Made by a program: the position numbers and the translations under genes. This document shows positions 34,172-43,749 of a stretch of DNA of 64,000 bases, piece after piece. The stretch covers positions 1 through 64,000 of the forward strand of contig CACZYC010000003.1 of the NCBI GenBank assembly GCA_902785365.1, written 5' to 3'. The notes beneath the pieces were generated by a model. It made no database searches. It was not told the DNA's origin and worked only from the letters and a program-made list of their open reading frames with translations. Within the stretch, counting starts at the first letter, position 1. Each line of letters begins with the position of its first letter. The DNA is from an uncultured Ruminococcus sp. (GTDB lineage Bacteria; Bacillota; Clostridia; Oscillospirales; Acutalibacteraceae).

Positions 34172-34915
34172 ATGGCTTTCTTCAAAAAGAAAAAACAAAA
34201 TCAATTATCCGATGATTTAGTGCTCCCGAAGCACATCGGTATTATTATGGACGGAAACGGACGCTGGGCGAAGAAACGCAGGCTTCCGCGTTCCGCAGGG
34301 CATAACGCCGGCGGAAAGGTTTTTCGTACTATTTCACGTTATTGTTCGGATATAGGTATTAAATATCTTACAGTCTACGCTTTTTCTACCGAAAACTGGA
34401 AACGTCCCGATGATGAAATTAATTCTTTAATGAAACTTTTTAAAGATTATCTTGAGGAAGCTTTGAGGGATTTTAAGGATGACAGTATTGTTGTCCGCTT
34501 CATCGGCGACAAAACGCCTTTCAGCGATGATCTGAAAGCGTTAATGATTGAAAACGAAGAAGGTTCAAAGGACCGTGACGGAATGGTGCTTAATATCGCT
34601 ATGAATTACGGTAGCCGTGATGAGATTGTAAGAGCAGTAAAGTCAATATCAAACGATGTCAAAAATAATAAGCTTGATATCGAGAGTATTGACGAAAAAC
34701 TTATTTCCGATAAACTGTACACCGCGGGACAGCCTGATCCCGACCTTATAATTCGTCCCTCCGGTGAATACAGAATTTCAAATTTTATGCTTTGGCAAGC
34801 TGCATATACAGAGTTTGTCATAATGAATAAGCTCTGGCCTGACTTTACGACCGACGACCTTGACGAAGCAATTAAAATTTTCAATAACCGCAATCGTAGA
34901 TTTGGCGGCGTATAA
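34172..34915 (+). CDS. uppS: isoprenyl transferase (undecaprenyl diphosphate synthase)
   Basis: Cis-prenyltransferase that adds eight isopentenyl units to farnesyl diphosphate to form undecaprenyl diphosphate, the lipid carrier of wall synthesis. The 247-aa protein has the IIMDGNGRWAKKR motif (catalytic Asp near 27), FSTENWKRP and IRPSGEYRISNFMLWQ. It lies between frr and cdsA, the usual order, and takes product from the ispA gene earlier in this window. Confidence 0.97.
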   Translation: MAFFKKKKQNQLSDDLVLPKHIGIIMDGNGRWAKKRRLPRSAGHNAGGKVFRTISRYCSDIGIKYLTVYAFSTENWKRPDDEINSLMKLFKDYLEEALRDFKDDSIVVRFIGDKTPFSDDLKALMIENEEGSKDRDGMVLNIAMNYGSRDEIVRAVKSISNDVKNNKLDIESIDEKLISDKLYTAGQPDPDLIIRPSGEYRISNFMLWQAAYTEFVIMNKLWPDFTTDDLDEAIKIFNNRNRRFGGV

Positions 34916-34935
34916 TTATTTAAGAGGTTGATATT

Positions 34936-35763
34936 ATGGACTCTATGAAACCGCGTCTATTAACGGCAGCCATTGGAATTCCTGCCGGAATTCTATTTCT
35001 GTTATTGGGCGAGTTATTTCACGGTTTATTATTTATTGTTGTAGGCGCTTTTTGCGCGATAATGATTGTGGAATTTCTTGCCGCTAAAAAATTACAAAAG
35101 AATATGAAGGTTTTCATTCCTTGTATACTCTACGCGTTTGTACAACCCACTTTATTTCATTTCAAACTCGGAATGTTGACTCCTTATTTATTTGTTCTTT
35201 CTATTTTTGTTATGATGATATTCTTTCATAATGAAATCAGTTTTTCAGACGCGGCTTTTTCCATCTTAGGTACAATTATTATAGTATTTGGAATGACATC
35301 AATGCTGATTGTCCCTAACTCATTCCATGGATATTTCAGCTTGTTCATTGTGATTACACTGACAATTCCGTGGTTTTCTGACGGTGGCGCTTATTTTGCG
35401 GGTGTATTTCTGGGTAAGCATAAGCTTTGCCCAAACATAAGCCCCAAAAAAACTATTGAAGGTTTCGCGGGCGGTATTTTAACAGGAATCATCTGCGCTC
35501 TTGCTATTGCTTTAATCTTTAACTCCATTTCTCATACAGCAAAATTAAATATTGGGCTTATGATTCTTTTGGGAGCTATTGTTAGTGTTGTCTCTGTTGT
35601 GGGTGATTTGTCATTCTCGCTTGTAAAACGTTCATGTGATATCAAAGATTTTGGTTCATTTTTTCCTGGTCACGGCGGAGTACTCGATCGTTTTGACAGT
35701 GTTATTTTTTCAGCTCCCATTGTATACTTTATGGTGAAGTTTTTACCTCTTTTTATAATGTAA
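34936..35763 (+). CDS. cdsA: phosphatidate cytidylyltransferase
   Basis: Integral membrane enzyme converting phosphatidic acid and CTP to CDP-diacylglycerol, the branch point of phospholipid synthesis. The 275-aa protein has about eight hydrophobic segments and the C-terminal CDS signature SLVKRSCDIKDFGSFFPGHGG followed by DRFDS. AAGAGGTTGA upstream. It sits in the conserved frr-uppS-cdsA-dxr-rseP order. Confidence 0.96.
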   Translation: MDSMKPRLLTAAIGIPAGILFLLLGELFHGLLFIVVGAFCAIMIVEFLAAKKLQKNMKVFIPCILYAFVQPTLFHFKLGMLTPYLFVLSIFVMMIFFHNEISFSDAAFSILGTIIIVFGMTSMLIVPNSFHGYFSLFIVITLTIPWFSDGGAYFAGVFLGKHKLCPNISPKKTIEGFAGGILTGIICALAIALIFNSISHTAKLNIGLMILLGAIVSVVSVVGDLSFSLVKRSCDIKDFGSFFPGHGGVLDRFDSVIFSAPIVYFMVKFLPLFIM

Positions 35764-35772
35764 AGGTGTAAC

Positions 35773-36918
35773 ATGGTAAATAATATTAGTATCCTCGGGT
35801 CAACAGGTTCAATTGGAACTCAGGCTCTGGATGTTGCTGATAATTTAAATTTAAATGTTGAGGCGATTACCGCCAATACTAATATAAAAATTCTCGAAGA
35901 GCAGGTGCGAAAATACGAGCCTGCTCTCGCGGTTGTTTTTGACGAGAGTAAATATTCTTTGTTCAAGTCAAATCTAGCTGATACAGACACTAAAGTTTCC
36001 TGCGGAATGGAAGGATTAATTGAGGCGGCTACCATAGAAAACGCCGATTTGATTCTTAATTCCGTAGTTGGTATGGTTGGCTTAATGCCTACCATTGCGG
36101 CGGCAAACGCTAAAAAGAATATCGCTCTTGCCAACAAGGAAACTCTCGTAGCGGGCGGAAGTCTTGTTATGAAAGCCGTTAAGGATAACAAGGTAGCGCT
36201 GTATCCTGTGGATAGCGAGCATTCCGCTATTTTTCAGTGCTTGCAGGGCTGCCCTGACAACAAAGCTTTAAAACGTCTTATCCTTACTGCGTCCGGCGGT
36301 CCTTTTTTCGGTAAAACACTGGATGAGTTAAAGGATGTTACTGTTGAACAGGCGCTCAATCATCCTAACTGGGATATGGGTGCAAAAATCACCATCGACT
36401 CTGCTACAATGATGAACAAGGGTCTTGAGATAATCGAGGCTTCGTGGCTGTTTGATATGCCCGCGGATAAAATTGACGTGGTAGTTCATCGAGAGAGCGT
36501 TATTCATTCTATGATTGAATATTCGGATAATTCTGTTCTCGCTCAGCTTGGCGTGCCTGATATGCGTATTCCGATTCAATACGCTATTACATATCCGAAT
36601 CGTTTCCCTTCACCTGTACAGCAACTCAGTCTTACTGATTACGGAAAGCTGACATTCTTTGAACCTGACTATAACGCGTTCAAATGTCTGAGAGCGTGCA
36701 AGCAGGCGATAGACAGGGGAGGACTGTGCGCCGCCGCCGCCAATGGTGCCAATGAAGTCGCTAATAAACTTTTCCGTGATGGGAAAATATCTTTCCTCGA
36801 TATAGGTGATTTGGTTATGGACGCTATGCTCAGACAGGATAATATACAGGCTGAATCAGTTGAAGATGTTCTCGCTGCCGATAAAGCCGCTCGTGACTAT
36901 GTAATGCGTAATATCTGA
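35773..36918 (+). CDS. dxr: 1-deoxy-D-xylulose-5-phosphate reductoisomerase
   Basis: Second MEP-pathway step: rearranges and reduces DXP to MEP with NADPH; target of fosmidomycin. The 381-aa protein has the nucleotide motif GSTGSIGTQ (8-16), LANKETLVAGG, the acidic DSEHSAIFQ metal site and the NPNWDMG-like HPNWDMGAKITID region. AAAGGTGTAAC upstream of ATG. Confidence 0.97.
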   Translation: MVNNISILGSTGSIGTQALDVADNLNLNVEAITANTNIKILEEQVRKYEPALAVVFDESKYSLFKSNLADTDTKVSCGMEGLIEAATIENADLILNSVVGMVGLMPTIAAANAKKNIALANKETLVAGGSLVMKAVKDNKVALYPVDSEHSAIFQCLQGCPDNKALKRLILTASGGPFFGKTLDELKDVTVEQALNHPNWDMGAKITIDSATMMNKGLEIIEASWLFDMPADKIDVVVHRESVIHSMIEYSDNSVLAQLGVPDMRIPIQYAITYPNRFPSPVQQLSLTDYGKLTFFEPDYNAFKCLRACKQAIDRGGLCAAAANGANEVANKLFRDGKISFLDIGDLVMDAMLRQDNIQAESVEDVLAADKAARDYVMRNI

Positions 36919-36937
36919 TTTATTGGAGTAATCATAT

Positions 36938-38308
36938 ATGTTCTTATCAATTCTAACTACCATAGGATTAATCATTATAGGTGTATTACTGTTTTTGCTT
37001 ATAATCTTTTTCCACGAAGGCGGGCATTTTATCGCCGCTAAAAAAAGCGGAGTTCAAGTAAATGAATTCTCTCTTGGTATGGGCCCGAAGATTATCAGTT
37101 TCAAAAAAGGAGAAACACAATACTCCTTAAGACTTCTGCCGATAGGTGGATACTGTTCCATGGAAGGAGAAGATGAGGAAAGCGAAAATCCCCGCGCGTT
37201 CAATAACGCTAAAGTATGGAAAAGAATGATTATTATCATTGCGGGCGCCGTTATGAATATCATTCTTGGATTTATAATGATGTTCACTATTGTTGTTCAG
37301 AGCCCTGAGTACAATTCTACTACTGTTTCCGGGTTTTCCGAAGTATCATTTTCAGCAAACAGCGGACTTCAAAAAGGTGATACATTTAAAACAATTAACA
37401 ACTATTCTATTGTTACAGCGCAGGATATGTCCTTCGCTATCGCTACAACTAAATGTAAAACAGTTGACGGCTCCTTACTTTCGATTTATAAAGAGGACTG
37501 TTCTCTGTATTTATGTGAACTCTACGGAAATCTCTACAATGATAAGGATTTTAGCAAAAAAACCGAACAGCTTAATAAAATATACGCTTTGTTAAAAGAA
37601 GGCGTATCAAAGATTAACGCTGCTGAGTCTAAATCCGAAGCGCATAAGATATATATAGAATATTACGATAAAATGGAGATTGCCGCGGGAATCAGCGATT
37701 ATAAAATTCCCGAGATTAAAGAGAGAAAAACTCGTCAAAGATTTGTAACCGACGCTGAGGTTTTACGCGACGGAAAGCTTGTAAAGATAAAAAATCTTGA
37801 ATTTTACACCTATCTTTCCGACAAAGACGCAAAGGAGCCTTCAGTTTCAATTGATTTCTATGTTGAGCCGATAAAAAAGACATTTGGTACCGTTATGGAA
37901 CAGACAGGCGCGCAAACCGTAAGTACAATACGTATGGTCTGGTCTTCAATTATTGGTCTGGTACAGGGGCAATTTTCGTTCAAGGATATTTCAGGTCCTG
38001 TCGGAGCTGCTTCCGCTATAACTCAGGTTGCGTCCGAAGGCTTGAAATCAAGCTTCGGCGACGCGGTGAACAACATACTTTATGTTATGATGATAATTAC
38101 AGTCAACCTCGGAATATTCAATATGCTGCCATTCCCGGCGCTTGACGGCGGACGCTTTCTGTTCTTGCTGATTGAAGCTATTTTCCATAAACCCATTCCA
38201 CGCAAAGTTGAGAAAATTGTAAACGCAGTCGGACTTGTTATTTTGTTGACATTTATGGCAGTCATTACATTTAAGGATATTTGGCAGCTTACGCCTTTTG
38301 GTAAATAA
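36938..38308 (+). CDS. rseP: site-2 intramembrane metalloprotease RseP/RasP
   Basis: Membrane zinc protease that cleaves substrates such as anti-sigma factors and signal-peptide remnants within the membrane. The 456-aa protein has HEGGH at 26-30 (first membrane helix), a further membrane segment near 96-118, a PDZ region, and the second metal-binding motif in FPALDGGRF near the C terminus. The PDZ region is interrupted by about 85-90 extra residues (roughly 170-258), Lys/Glu/Ala-rich and helical, which explains the length above the usual 420-430. Reading frame and motifs are intact, so it should be active. TTGGAG upstream of the ATG. Confidence 0.94.
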   Translation: MFLSILTTIGLIIIGVLLFLLIIFFHEGGHFIAAKKSGVQVNEFSLGMGPKIISFKKGETQYSLRLLPIGGYCSMEGEDEESENPRAFNNAKVWKRMIIIIAGAVMNIILGFIMMFTIVVQSPEYNSTTVSGFSEVSFSANSGLQKGDTFKTINNYSIVTAQDMSFAIATTKCKTVDGSLLSIYKEDCSLYLCELYGNLYNDKDFSKKTEQLNKIYALLKEGVSKINAAESKSEAHKIYIEYYDKMEIAAGISDYKIPEIKERKTRQRFVTDAEVLRDGKLVKIKNLEFYTYLSDKDAKEPSVSIDFYVEPIKKTFGTVMEQTGAQTVSTIRMVWSSIIGLVQGQFSFKDISGPVGAASAITQVASEGLKSSFGDAVNNILYVMMIITVNLGIFNMLPFPALDGGRFLFLLIEAIFHKPIPRKVEKIVNAVGLVILLTFMAVITFKDIWQLTPFGK

Positions 38309-38319
38309 CGGAGGACGTT

Positions 38320-39366
38320 ATGGGCAGTAAAAACATTGTTAAAATAGGAAATTTACAAATAGGCGGAGATAACCGTATAGCAATTCAATCTATGCTCAAT
38401 ATTCCCGCTGACGATATAGAAAACATCGTTAAACAAGCTAAAGCACTTGAAGACGCGGGATGCGATATAATAAGAGCTGCTATCCCTAATATGGAAGCTG
38501 TAAAGCTCATTCCCGCGCTTAAAAAAGCTGTTAAAACTCCACTTGTTGCCGATATTCATTTTGACTACAAGCTCGCGCTTGAGTCTGTTGCCGCAGGTAT
38601 TGATAAAATCAGAATTAATCCCGGTAACATCGGTGCTGATGATAGGGTAAAGGCTGTCGCTGACGCTTGTAAAGCTAACGATATACCTATTAGAATCGGT
38701 GTGAACAGCGGTTCTGTTGAGAAAGAAATTCTTGCTAAATATGGCTCGCCGACACCGGAAGCTTTGGTTGAAAGCGCGCTCTATCACGCTTCTTTACTTG
38801 AAAAATTTGATTTTAACAATATTGTGCTTTCAATGAAAAGCTCCACAGTATCTTCCATGATTAAAGCGTATGAAATCGCTGATGAGCGTTGTGACTACCC
38901 GCTTCATCTCGGTGTTACCGAAGCGGGCACCGAAAGAATGGGACTTATTAAGTCCGCGGCGGGTATCGGTTCGCTTTTACTCAGAGGTATAGGCGACACA
39001 ATCAGAGTATCATTAACTGCTGACCCGGTTCGTGAGGTTTACGCCGCGCGCGATATTCTCAAAGCGCTTGATATAGAGAAAGGCGGAGTTCAGTTCGTTT
39101 CCTGTCCGACCTGCGGTCGTACAAAAATTGACCTTATTTCGCTTGCCAACGAGGTGCAGGAGCGTCTTAAAGATTGTAAAAAAGACATAAAAGTTGCTGT
39201 TATGGGTTGTGTTGTCAACGGCCCCGGTGAAGCCAGAGAAGCCGATTACGGCATTGCGGGAGGCGATGGTAACGGTCTTGTATTTAAAAAGGGAGAAATT
39301 TTGTATAAAGTGCCCGAGGATAAACTCGTTGACGCTTTGATAGAAGAAATAGAGAAAGATTGTTAG
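38320..39366 (+). CDS. ispG: (E)-4-hydroxy-3-methylbut-2-enyl-diphosphate synthase
   Basis: Iron-sulfur enzyme of the penultimate MEP step. The 348-aa protein has the TIM-barrel domain with the QSMLN and DIHFDY motifs and the C-terminal 4Fe-4S domain with SCPTCGRT and MGCVVNGPGEA, giving three cluster cysteines. CGGAGGA ribosome-binding site. With dxs, dxr, ispA and uppS it forms most of the isoprenoid route in this window; ispD, ispE, ispF and ispH are elsewhere. Confidence 0.97.
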   Translation: MGSKNIVKIGNLQIGGDNRIAIQSMLNIPADDIENIVKQAKALEDAGCDIIRAAIPNMEAVKLIPALKKAVKTPLVADIHFDYKLALESVAAGIDKIRINPGNIGADDRVKAVADACKANDIPIRIGVNSGSVEKEILAKYGSPTPEALVESALYHASLLEKFDFNNIVLSMKSSTVSSMIKAYEIADERCDYPLHLGVTEAGTERMGLIKSAAGIGSLLLRGIGDTIRVSLTADPVREVYAARDILKALDIEKGGVQFVSCPTCGRTKIDLISLANEVQERLKDCKKDIKVAVMGCVVNGPGEAREADYGIAGGDGNGLVFKKGEILYKVPEDKLVDALIEEIEKDC

Positions 39367-39367
39367 T

Positions 39368-42300
39368 ATGGTAAAATTCAGGGAAGTATTTAATAATTTT
39401 ATTGATGAAAATTTAATAAATCCCTCGATTCTTGACGCGAAAATTATAAAAGCAGATACCAATGCTGCCCTAAGAACAGCGGTTGTATATATCGAATTGG
39501 ACAAGCTTGTACCTCGAAATGATTTACATAAAGCGGAAAACGCGCTGAAAAAGTCCATATTAGCTTTGGTTAAGGCCGAAATCAAGCCCAGATTTAACAA
39601 AGCTCTGTTTACCCCGGATTATTTTAATGAGCTTGTTGAGGAGCTAAAAATTAAAATTCCGAGAATTAATGGTACTTTTGGTAATTGTGAAACCGATTTT
39701 GACGATAATGTATTAAACATTACACTCAAAAACGGAGGCAAAGCTCTGCTTGACAGTGTTAGTTTTAAAAAAGAGCTAAAAAAGCTTGTTTCAGATGAAT
39801 TTGGTCTTTCTATTGAGGTAACATACAGCGGAATAACCGAAATTGACGGCGACAGTGAGGACTATCAGGAATTCCAACAGAACACCGAGAAAAAAATCAG
39901 ACGTGAAAGTCTTGAAAAATTCGCTGAAATACTTGAGGACGAAAAAGAAAACTCGAAAGAAAACGCTCAAAAACGCGCTGATGATGTTGCTCAGGAAATT
40001 GAGGTTCGTAAAGGTAATTTCTTAAAACCTCAGATTATTAAACAATCCATGCGTCCGCTTTACGGTAAAATGATCAGAGGAAAACTTATTCCTATCGATA
40101 AGGTTGAATACGACTCAGGTAAAGTTTGTGTATGGGGCGATGTAATTCAAACAACAAAAAAAGTAACACGCACAGGTGATAAAAATATTTTTACAATAGA
40201 CATAACCGATTATACAAACTCTATTACCGTAAAGGTTTTCGGTCCTGTTAATCAAACTGCTGTCGTAGAACAAATAAAAAAAGGCAACGCTATCGTTGTA
40301 AACGGCGATATCGAGTTTGATAAATACGCAGGCGGAATAGTTATTAATGCTCGTTCAATCGGTACGGTTCAAAAAGTAAAAGTTACAGACAAAGCGCCTA
40401 AAAAGCGTGTAGAGCTTCATCTGCATACGAATATGTCACAGATGGACGGTATGAATTCCGCCGCTGATTTGATTAACAGAGCAGCTTCGTGGGGACATAC
40501 CGCAATCGCTATAACTGACCACGGCGTAGCTCAAGCTTTTCCCGACGCGATGAATGCCGCCAAAATGATAAATAAAGACGAACAGAAGATTAAAATACTC
40601 TACGGTACGGAAGCATACTTTATTGATGACCTTGTAGACTCTGTTTCAGGGACCGCTACAGGCAGTCTCGACGGCACATTTATCTGTTTTGATATAGAGA
40701 CAACAGGACTCTCGGCAAAGAATGACAAGATTACCGAAATCGGCGCGGTAAAGATTGAAAACGGTATGGTTACCGATACATTCTCGACATTCGCTAATCC
40801 TGAGATGCCTATTCCTTCAAAAATTACACAGCTGACAGGTATTAGTGACTCAATGGTTAAGGACGCGCCCTCACAATCAGAGGCTGTAAAAGCCTTCCTT
40901 GACTTCGTTGGGGACAATATCCTTGTAGCTCATAACGCGCCGTTTGACACCAGCTTTATCCGAGCCGCATGTGAGAATATGGGAGTTGAATACAATCTCA
41001 CCGCTATTGATACAGTTGTGATATGCCGTTCTATTCTTAAAGATATAAAAAATTGCAAGCTGGATACAGTTGCAAAATATCTGCGTCTTGGAGACTTTAA
41101 TCATCACAGAGCTTCAGACGACGCGGAAATGCTCTCAAATATATTTATTGAGCTTTGCCGCAGACTTAAAGAAGATTATAAAATATTTGACGTAAAGGAT
41201 ATCAACACCAAGATAGAGGGTGGAGATTACAAGAAACTCCCAACATATCATCAGATTATTCTTGTTAAAAACCTTAAAGGTCTGAAAAACCTATATAAAC
41301 TTATATCTTACAGCCACCTCGACTATTTCTATAAGAAGCCCAGAATTCCAAAATCTTTGCTTGTAAAGCATAGGGAAGGGCTGCTTATCGGTTCCGCCTG
41401 TGAAGCTGGACAGCTGATGAGAGCTATCATCGGCGGTAAGCCTAAAGATGAAATCCGCAAAATTGCCAAATTCCACGATTATCTTGAGGTTCAGCCCACA
41501 GCTAATAATGAATTTTTGCTCAGAAGCGGCGTATGTAAGAGTGAGTCTGACTTAGAGGACCTTAACCGTCAGATTGTAAAGCTAGGCGATGAACTAAATA
41601 TTCCCGTTGTAGCAACCTGTGACGTACATTTTATGGATCCTATTGACGCGGACTTCCGTATGATACTTCAGGCAGGACAGGGCTACTCTGACGCGCAGAA
41701 TCAGGCTCCGCTTTATTACAGAACGACAAAAGAAATGCTTGAAGAGTTCAGCTATCTCGGCGAAGAAAAGGCATATGAAATTGTTGTAGAAAATACGAAC
41801 AAAATTGCTGATAGCATAGAAACTATTCAACCGATTCCCGACGGCAATTATCCGCCGTTTATTGAGGGAGCAGAGGAACAGCTCAATCAGATTACATGGG
41901 AAAGAACCAAAGCGCGTTACGGAGATCCTCTGCCTCCGATTGTTGAACTCCGTCTCAAAAAGGAGCTCGACGCAATCAATAAATATGGTTATTCCGTTTT
42001 GTATATGACCGCGCAGAAACTTGTTGCCGACAGTGAGGCTCATGGTTATCTGGTAGGCTCCCGAGGCAGTGTCGGCTCATCATTTGTCGCGACAATGTCG
42101 GGAATTTCTGAGGTTAATCCGCTTTGCCCGCACTATGTTTGTCCTAAATGCAAACATAGCGAGTTCTTTGAACGCGGCGAGTACGGTTCTGGCTTTGATA
42201 TGCCTGCCAAGAATTGTCCAGAATGCGGTACTTTAATGGACCGTGACGGACATGAAATTCCGTTTGAAACATTCCTTGGATTCAAAGGGGACAAGGTTCC

Positions 42301-43735
42301 TGATATCGACCTTAACTTCAGCGGAGAGTACCAGTCCAAGGCTCACAGATATACCGAAGAGCTATTCGGCAGAGATCATGTGTTCAAGGCGGGTACTATT
42401 TCTACGGTTGCTGATAAGACTGCTATCGGATTTGTTCGTAAGTTCGCCGAGGAAAACGGCAAAGTTTTCCATAAAGCCGAGGAAAACCGTTTGGCAATCG
42501 GTTGTACCGACATTAAACGTACAACGGGTCAGCATCCGGGCGGAATGGTTGTTGTACCGAGAGACTATGAGATATATGATTTCTGTCCTGTTCAACACCC
42601 CGCTAATGATGTGAACTCGGACAATATTACTACTCACTTTGATTTCCATTCAATTCATGATACAATAACAAAGCTCGATGAACTCGGTCATGATGTTCCT
42701 TCAATCTATCATTATCTTGAAGAGTTCACGGGTATTCCCGTAATGGATGTCAGTATGAGTGACTCTGACGTTATGTCGTTGTTTACTTCTCCAAAAGCTC
42801 TCGGTGTATCTGAAAGCGATATTGGATGCGAAACCGGAACGCTGTCATTGCCTGAATGCGGAACAAGCTTTGTAAGGGGAATGTTGATAGAAGCTAAGCC
42901 CAAGACCTTTTCGGATTTATTGCAGATTTCAGGATTGTCCCACGGTACAGACGTATGGCTTGGAAACGCTCAAGAGCTCATTAAAGACGGTATTTGTACT
43001 ATTTCCGATGTAATAGGTACGCGAGATTCTATTATGACGTACTTGTTGCATAAGGGATTAGAACCAAGTATGGCGTTTAAAATTATGGAAATCACCCGTA
43101 AAGGTAAAGCCTCTAAGCTTTTTAACGAAGAGCATTATAAAGCCTTTAAAGATAACAACGTCCCTCAATGGTATATTGATTCCTGCCTTAAAATCAAGTA
43201 TATGTTCCCAAAGGCTCACGCGGCGGCATATATGATTGCCGCTTTGAGACTCGGATGGTATAAGGTTCATAAACCAATTGAGTACTATGCGGCGTATTTT
43301 ACTGTTCGAAATGATAACTTTGACGGCTTAACTGTAATGAAAGGCAGAGCAGCCGTTGAGGCGAAAATGAAAGATATCAAGCAGAAAGGCTACGAAGCCA
43401 GTGCCAAGGAAAACGCTGAACACGGCGTTCTCCAGATTATAAACGAAATGATGGCGCGCGGCATTGAAGTTTTACCTGTTGATATATATAAATCCGAAGC
43501 CAAAATGTTTAAAGTTGAGGATGGTAAAATCAGAATTCCGTTCTGCGCTTTGGATGGTGTTGGTGAATCCGCCGCTGAGGCGCTTGCCGAAGCAGGTAAG
43601 AAATATGAGTATCTTTCAATCGAAGATATGCAGCTTAAGACAAAGGCGTCAAAGTCCGTAATTGAAACTTTGCGCGAATGCGGCGCATTGGACGGAATGG
43701 ACGAAAGCGCTCAAATGTCGCTTTTCGGAATATAG
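39368..43735 (+). CDS. polC: DNA polymerase III subunit alpha, PolC type
   Basis: Main replicative polymerase of low-GC Gram-positives, with built-in 3'-5' proofreading. The 1455-aa protein shows the PolC order: N-terminal domain, OB domain (about 235-335), PHP start with HLHTNMSQMDG (near 348), DEDD exonuclease inserted into PHP (FDIETTGL near 441), rest of PHP, a zinc-binding loop (CPKC...CPECG, about 926-955), the polymerase core with PDIDLNFSGE near 979, and helix-hairpin-helix at the end. The ATG is 1 bp after ispG with a weak site. Its location after rseP/ispG is conserved in Firmicutes. Confidence 0.98.
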   Translation: MVKFREVFNNFIDENLINPSILDAKIIKADTNAALRTAVVYIELDKLVPRNDLHKAENALKKSILALVKAEIKPRFNKALFTPDYFNELVEELKIKIPRINGTFGNCETDFDDNVLNITLKNGGKALLDSVSFKKELKKLVSDEFGLSIEVTYSGITEIDGDSEDYQEFQQNTEKKIRRESLEKFAEILEDEKENSKENAQKRADDVAQEIEVRKGNFLKPQIIKQSMRPLYGKMIRGKLIPIDKVEYDSGKVCVWGDVIQTTKKVTRTGDKNIFTIDITDYTNSITVKVFGPVNQTAVVEQIKKGNAIVVNGDIEFDKYAGGIVINARSIGTVQKVKVTDKAPKKRVELHLHTNMSQMDGMNSAADLINRAASWGHTAIAITDHGVAQAFPDAMNAAKMINKDEQKIKILYGTEAYFIDDLVDSVSGTATGSLDGTFICFDIETTGLSAKNDKITEIGAVKIENGMVTDTFSTFANPEMPIPSKITQLTGISDSMVKDAPSQSEAVKAFLDFVGDNILVAHNAPFDTSFIRAACENMGVEYNLTAIDTVVICRSILKDIKNCKLDTVAKYLRLGDFNHHRASDDAEMLSNIFIELCRRLKEDYKIFDVKDINTKIEGGDYKKLPTYHQIILVKNLKGLKNLYKLISYSHLDYFYKKPRIPKSLLVKHREGLLIGSACEAGQLMRAIIGGKPKDEIRKIAKFHDYLEVQPTANNEFLLRSGVCKSESDLEDLNRQIVKLGDELNIPVVATCDVHFMDPIDADFRMILQAGQGYSDAQNQAPLYYRTTKEMLEEFSYLGEEKAYEIVVENTNKIADSIETIQPIPDGNYPPFIEGAEEQLNQITWERTKARYGDPLPPIVELRLKKELDAINKYGYSVLYMTAQKLVADSEAHGYLVGSRGSVGSSFVATMSGISEVNPLCPHYVCPKCKHSEFFERGEYGSGFDMPAKNCPECGTLMDRDGHEIPFETFLGFKGDKVPDIDLNFSGEYQSKAHRYTEELFGRDHVFKAGTISTVADKTAIGFVRKFAEENGKVFHKAEENRLAIGCTDIKRTTGQHPGGMVVVPRDYEIYDFCPVQHPANDVNSDNITTHFDFHSIHDTITKLDELGHDVPSIYHYLEEFTGIPVMDVSMSDSDVMSLFTSPKALGVSESDIGCETGTLSLPECGTSFVRGMLIEAKPKTFSDLLQISGLSHGTDVWLGNAQELIKDGICTISDVIGTRDSIMTYLLHKGLEPSMAFKIMEITRKGKASKLFNEEHYKAFKDNNVPQWYIDSCLKIKYMFPKAHAAAYMIAALRLGWYKVHKPIEYYAAYFTVRNDNFDGLTVMKGRAAVEAKMKDIKQKGYEASAKENAEHGVLQIINEMMARGIEVLPVDIYKSEAKMFKVEDGKIRIPFCALDGVGESAAEALAEAGKKYEYLSIEDMQLKTKASKSVIETLRECGALDGMDESAQMSLFGI

Positions 43736-43749
43736 AAAGGAATGAGCAT

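Noticed and set aside
39013..39600. 195-aa open frame antisense to ispG/polC
   Set aside because: Spans the ends of two certain plus-strand genes, no start signals, no motifs.
43678..43749. N-terminal extension of the AI-2E gene inside polC
   Set aside because: Very basic, unlike a membrane protein start; ATG 43750 has a proper site.
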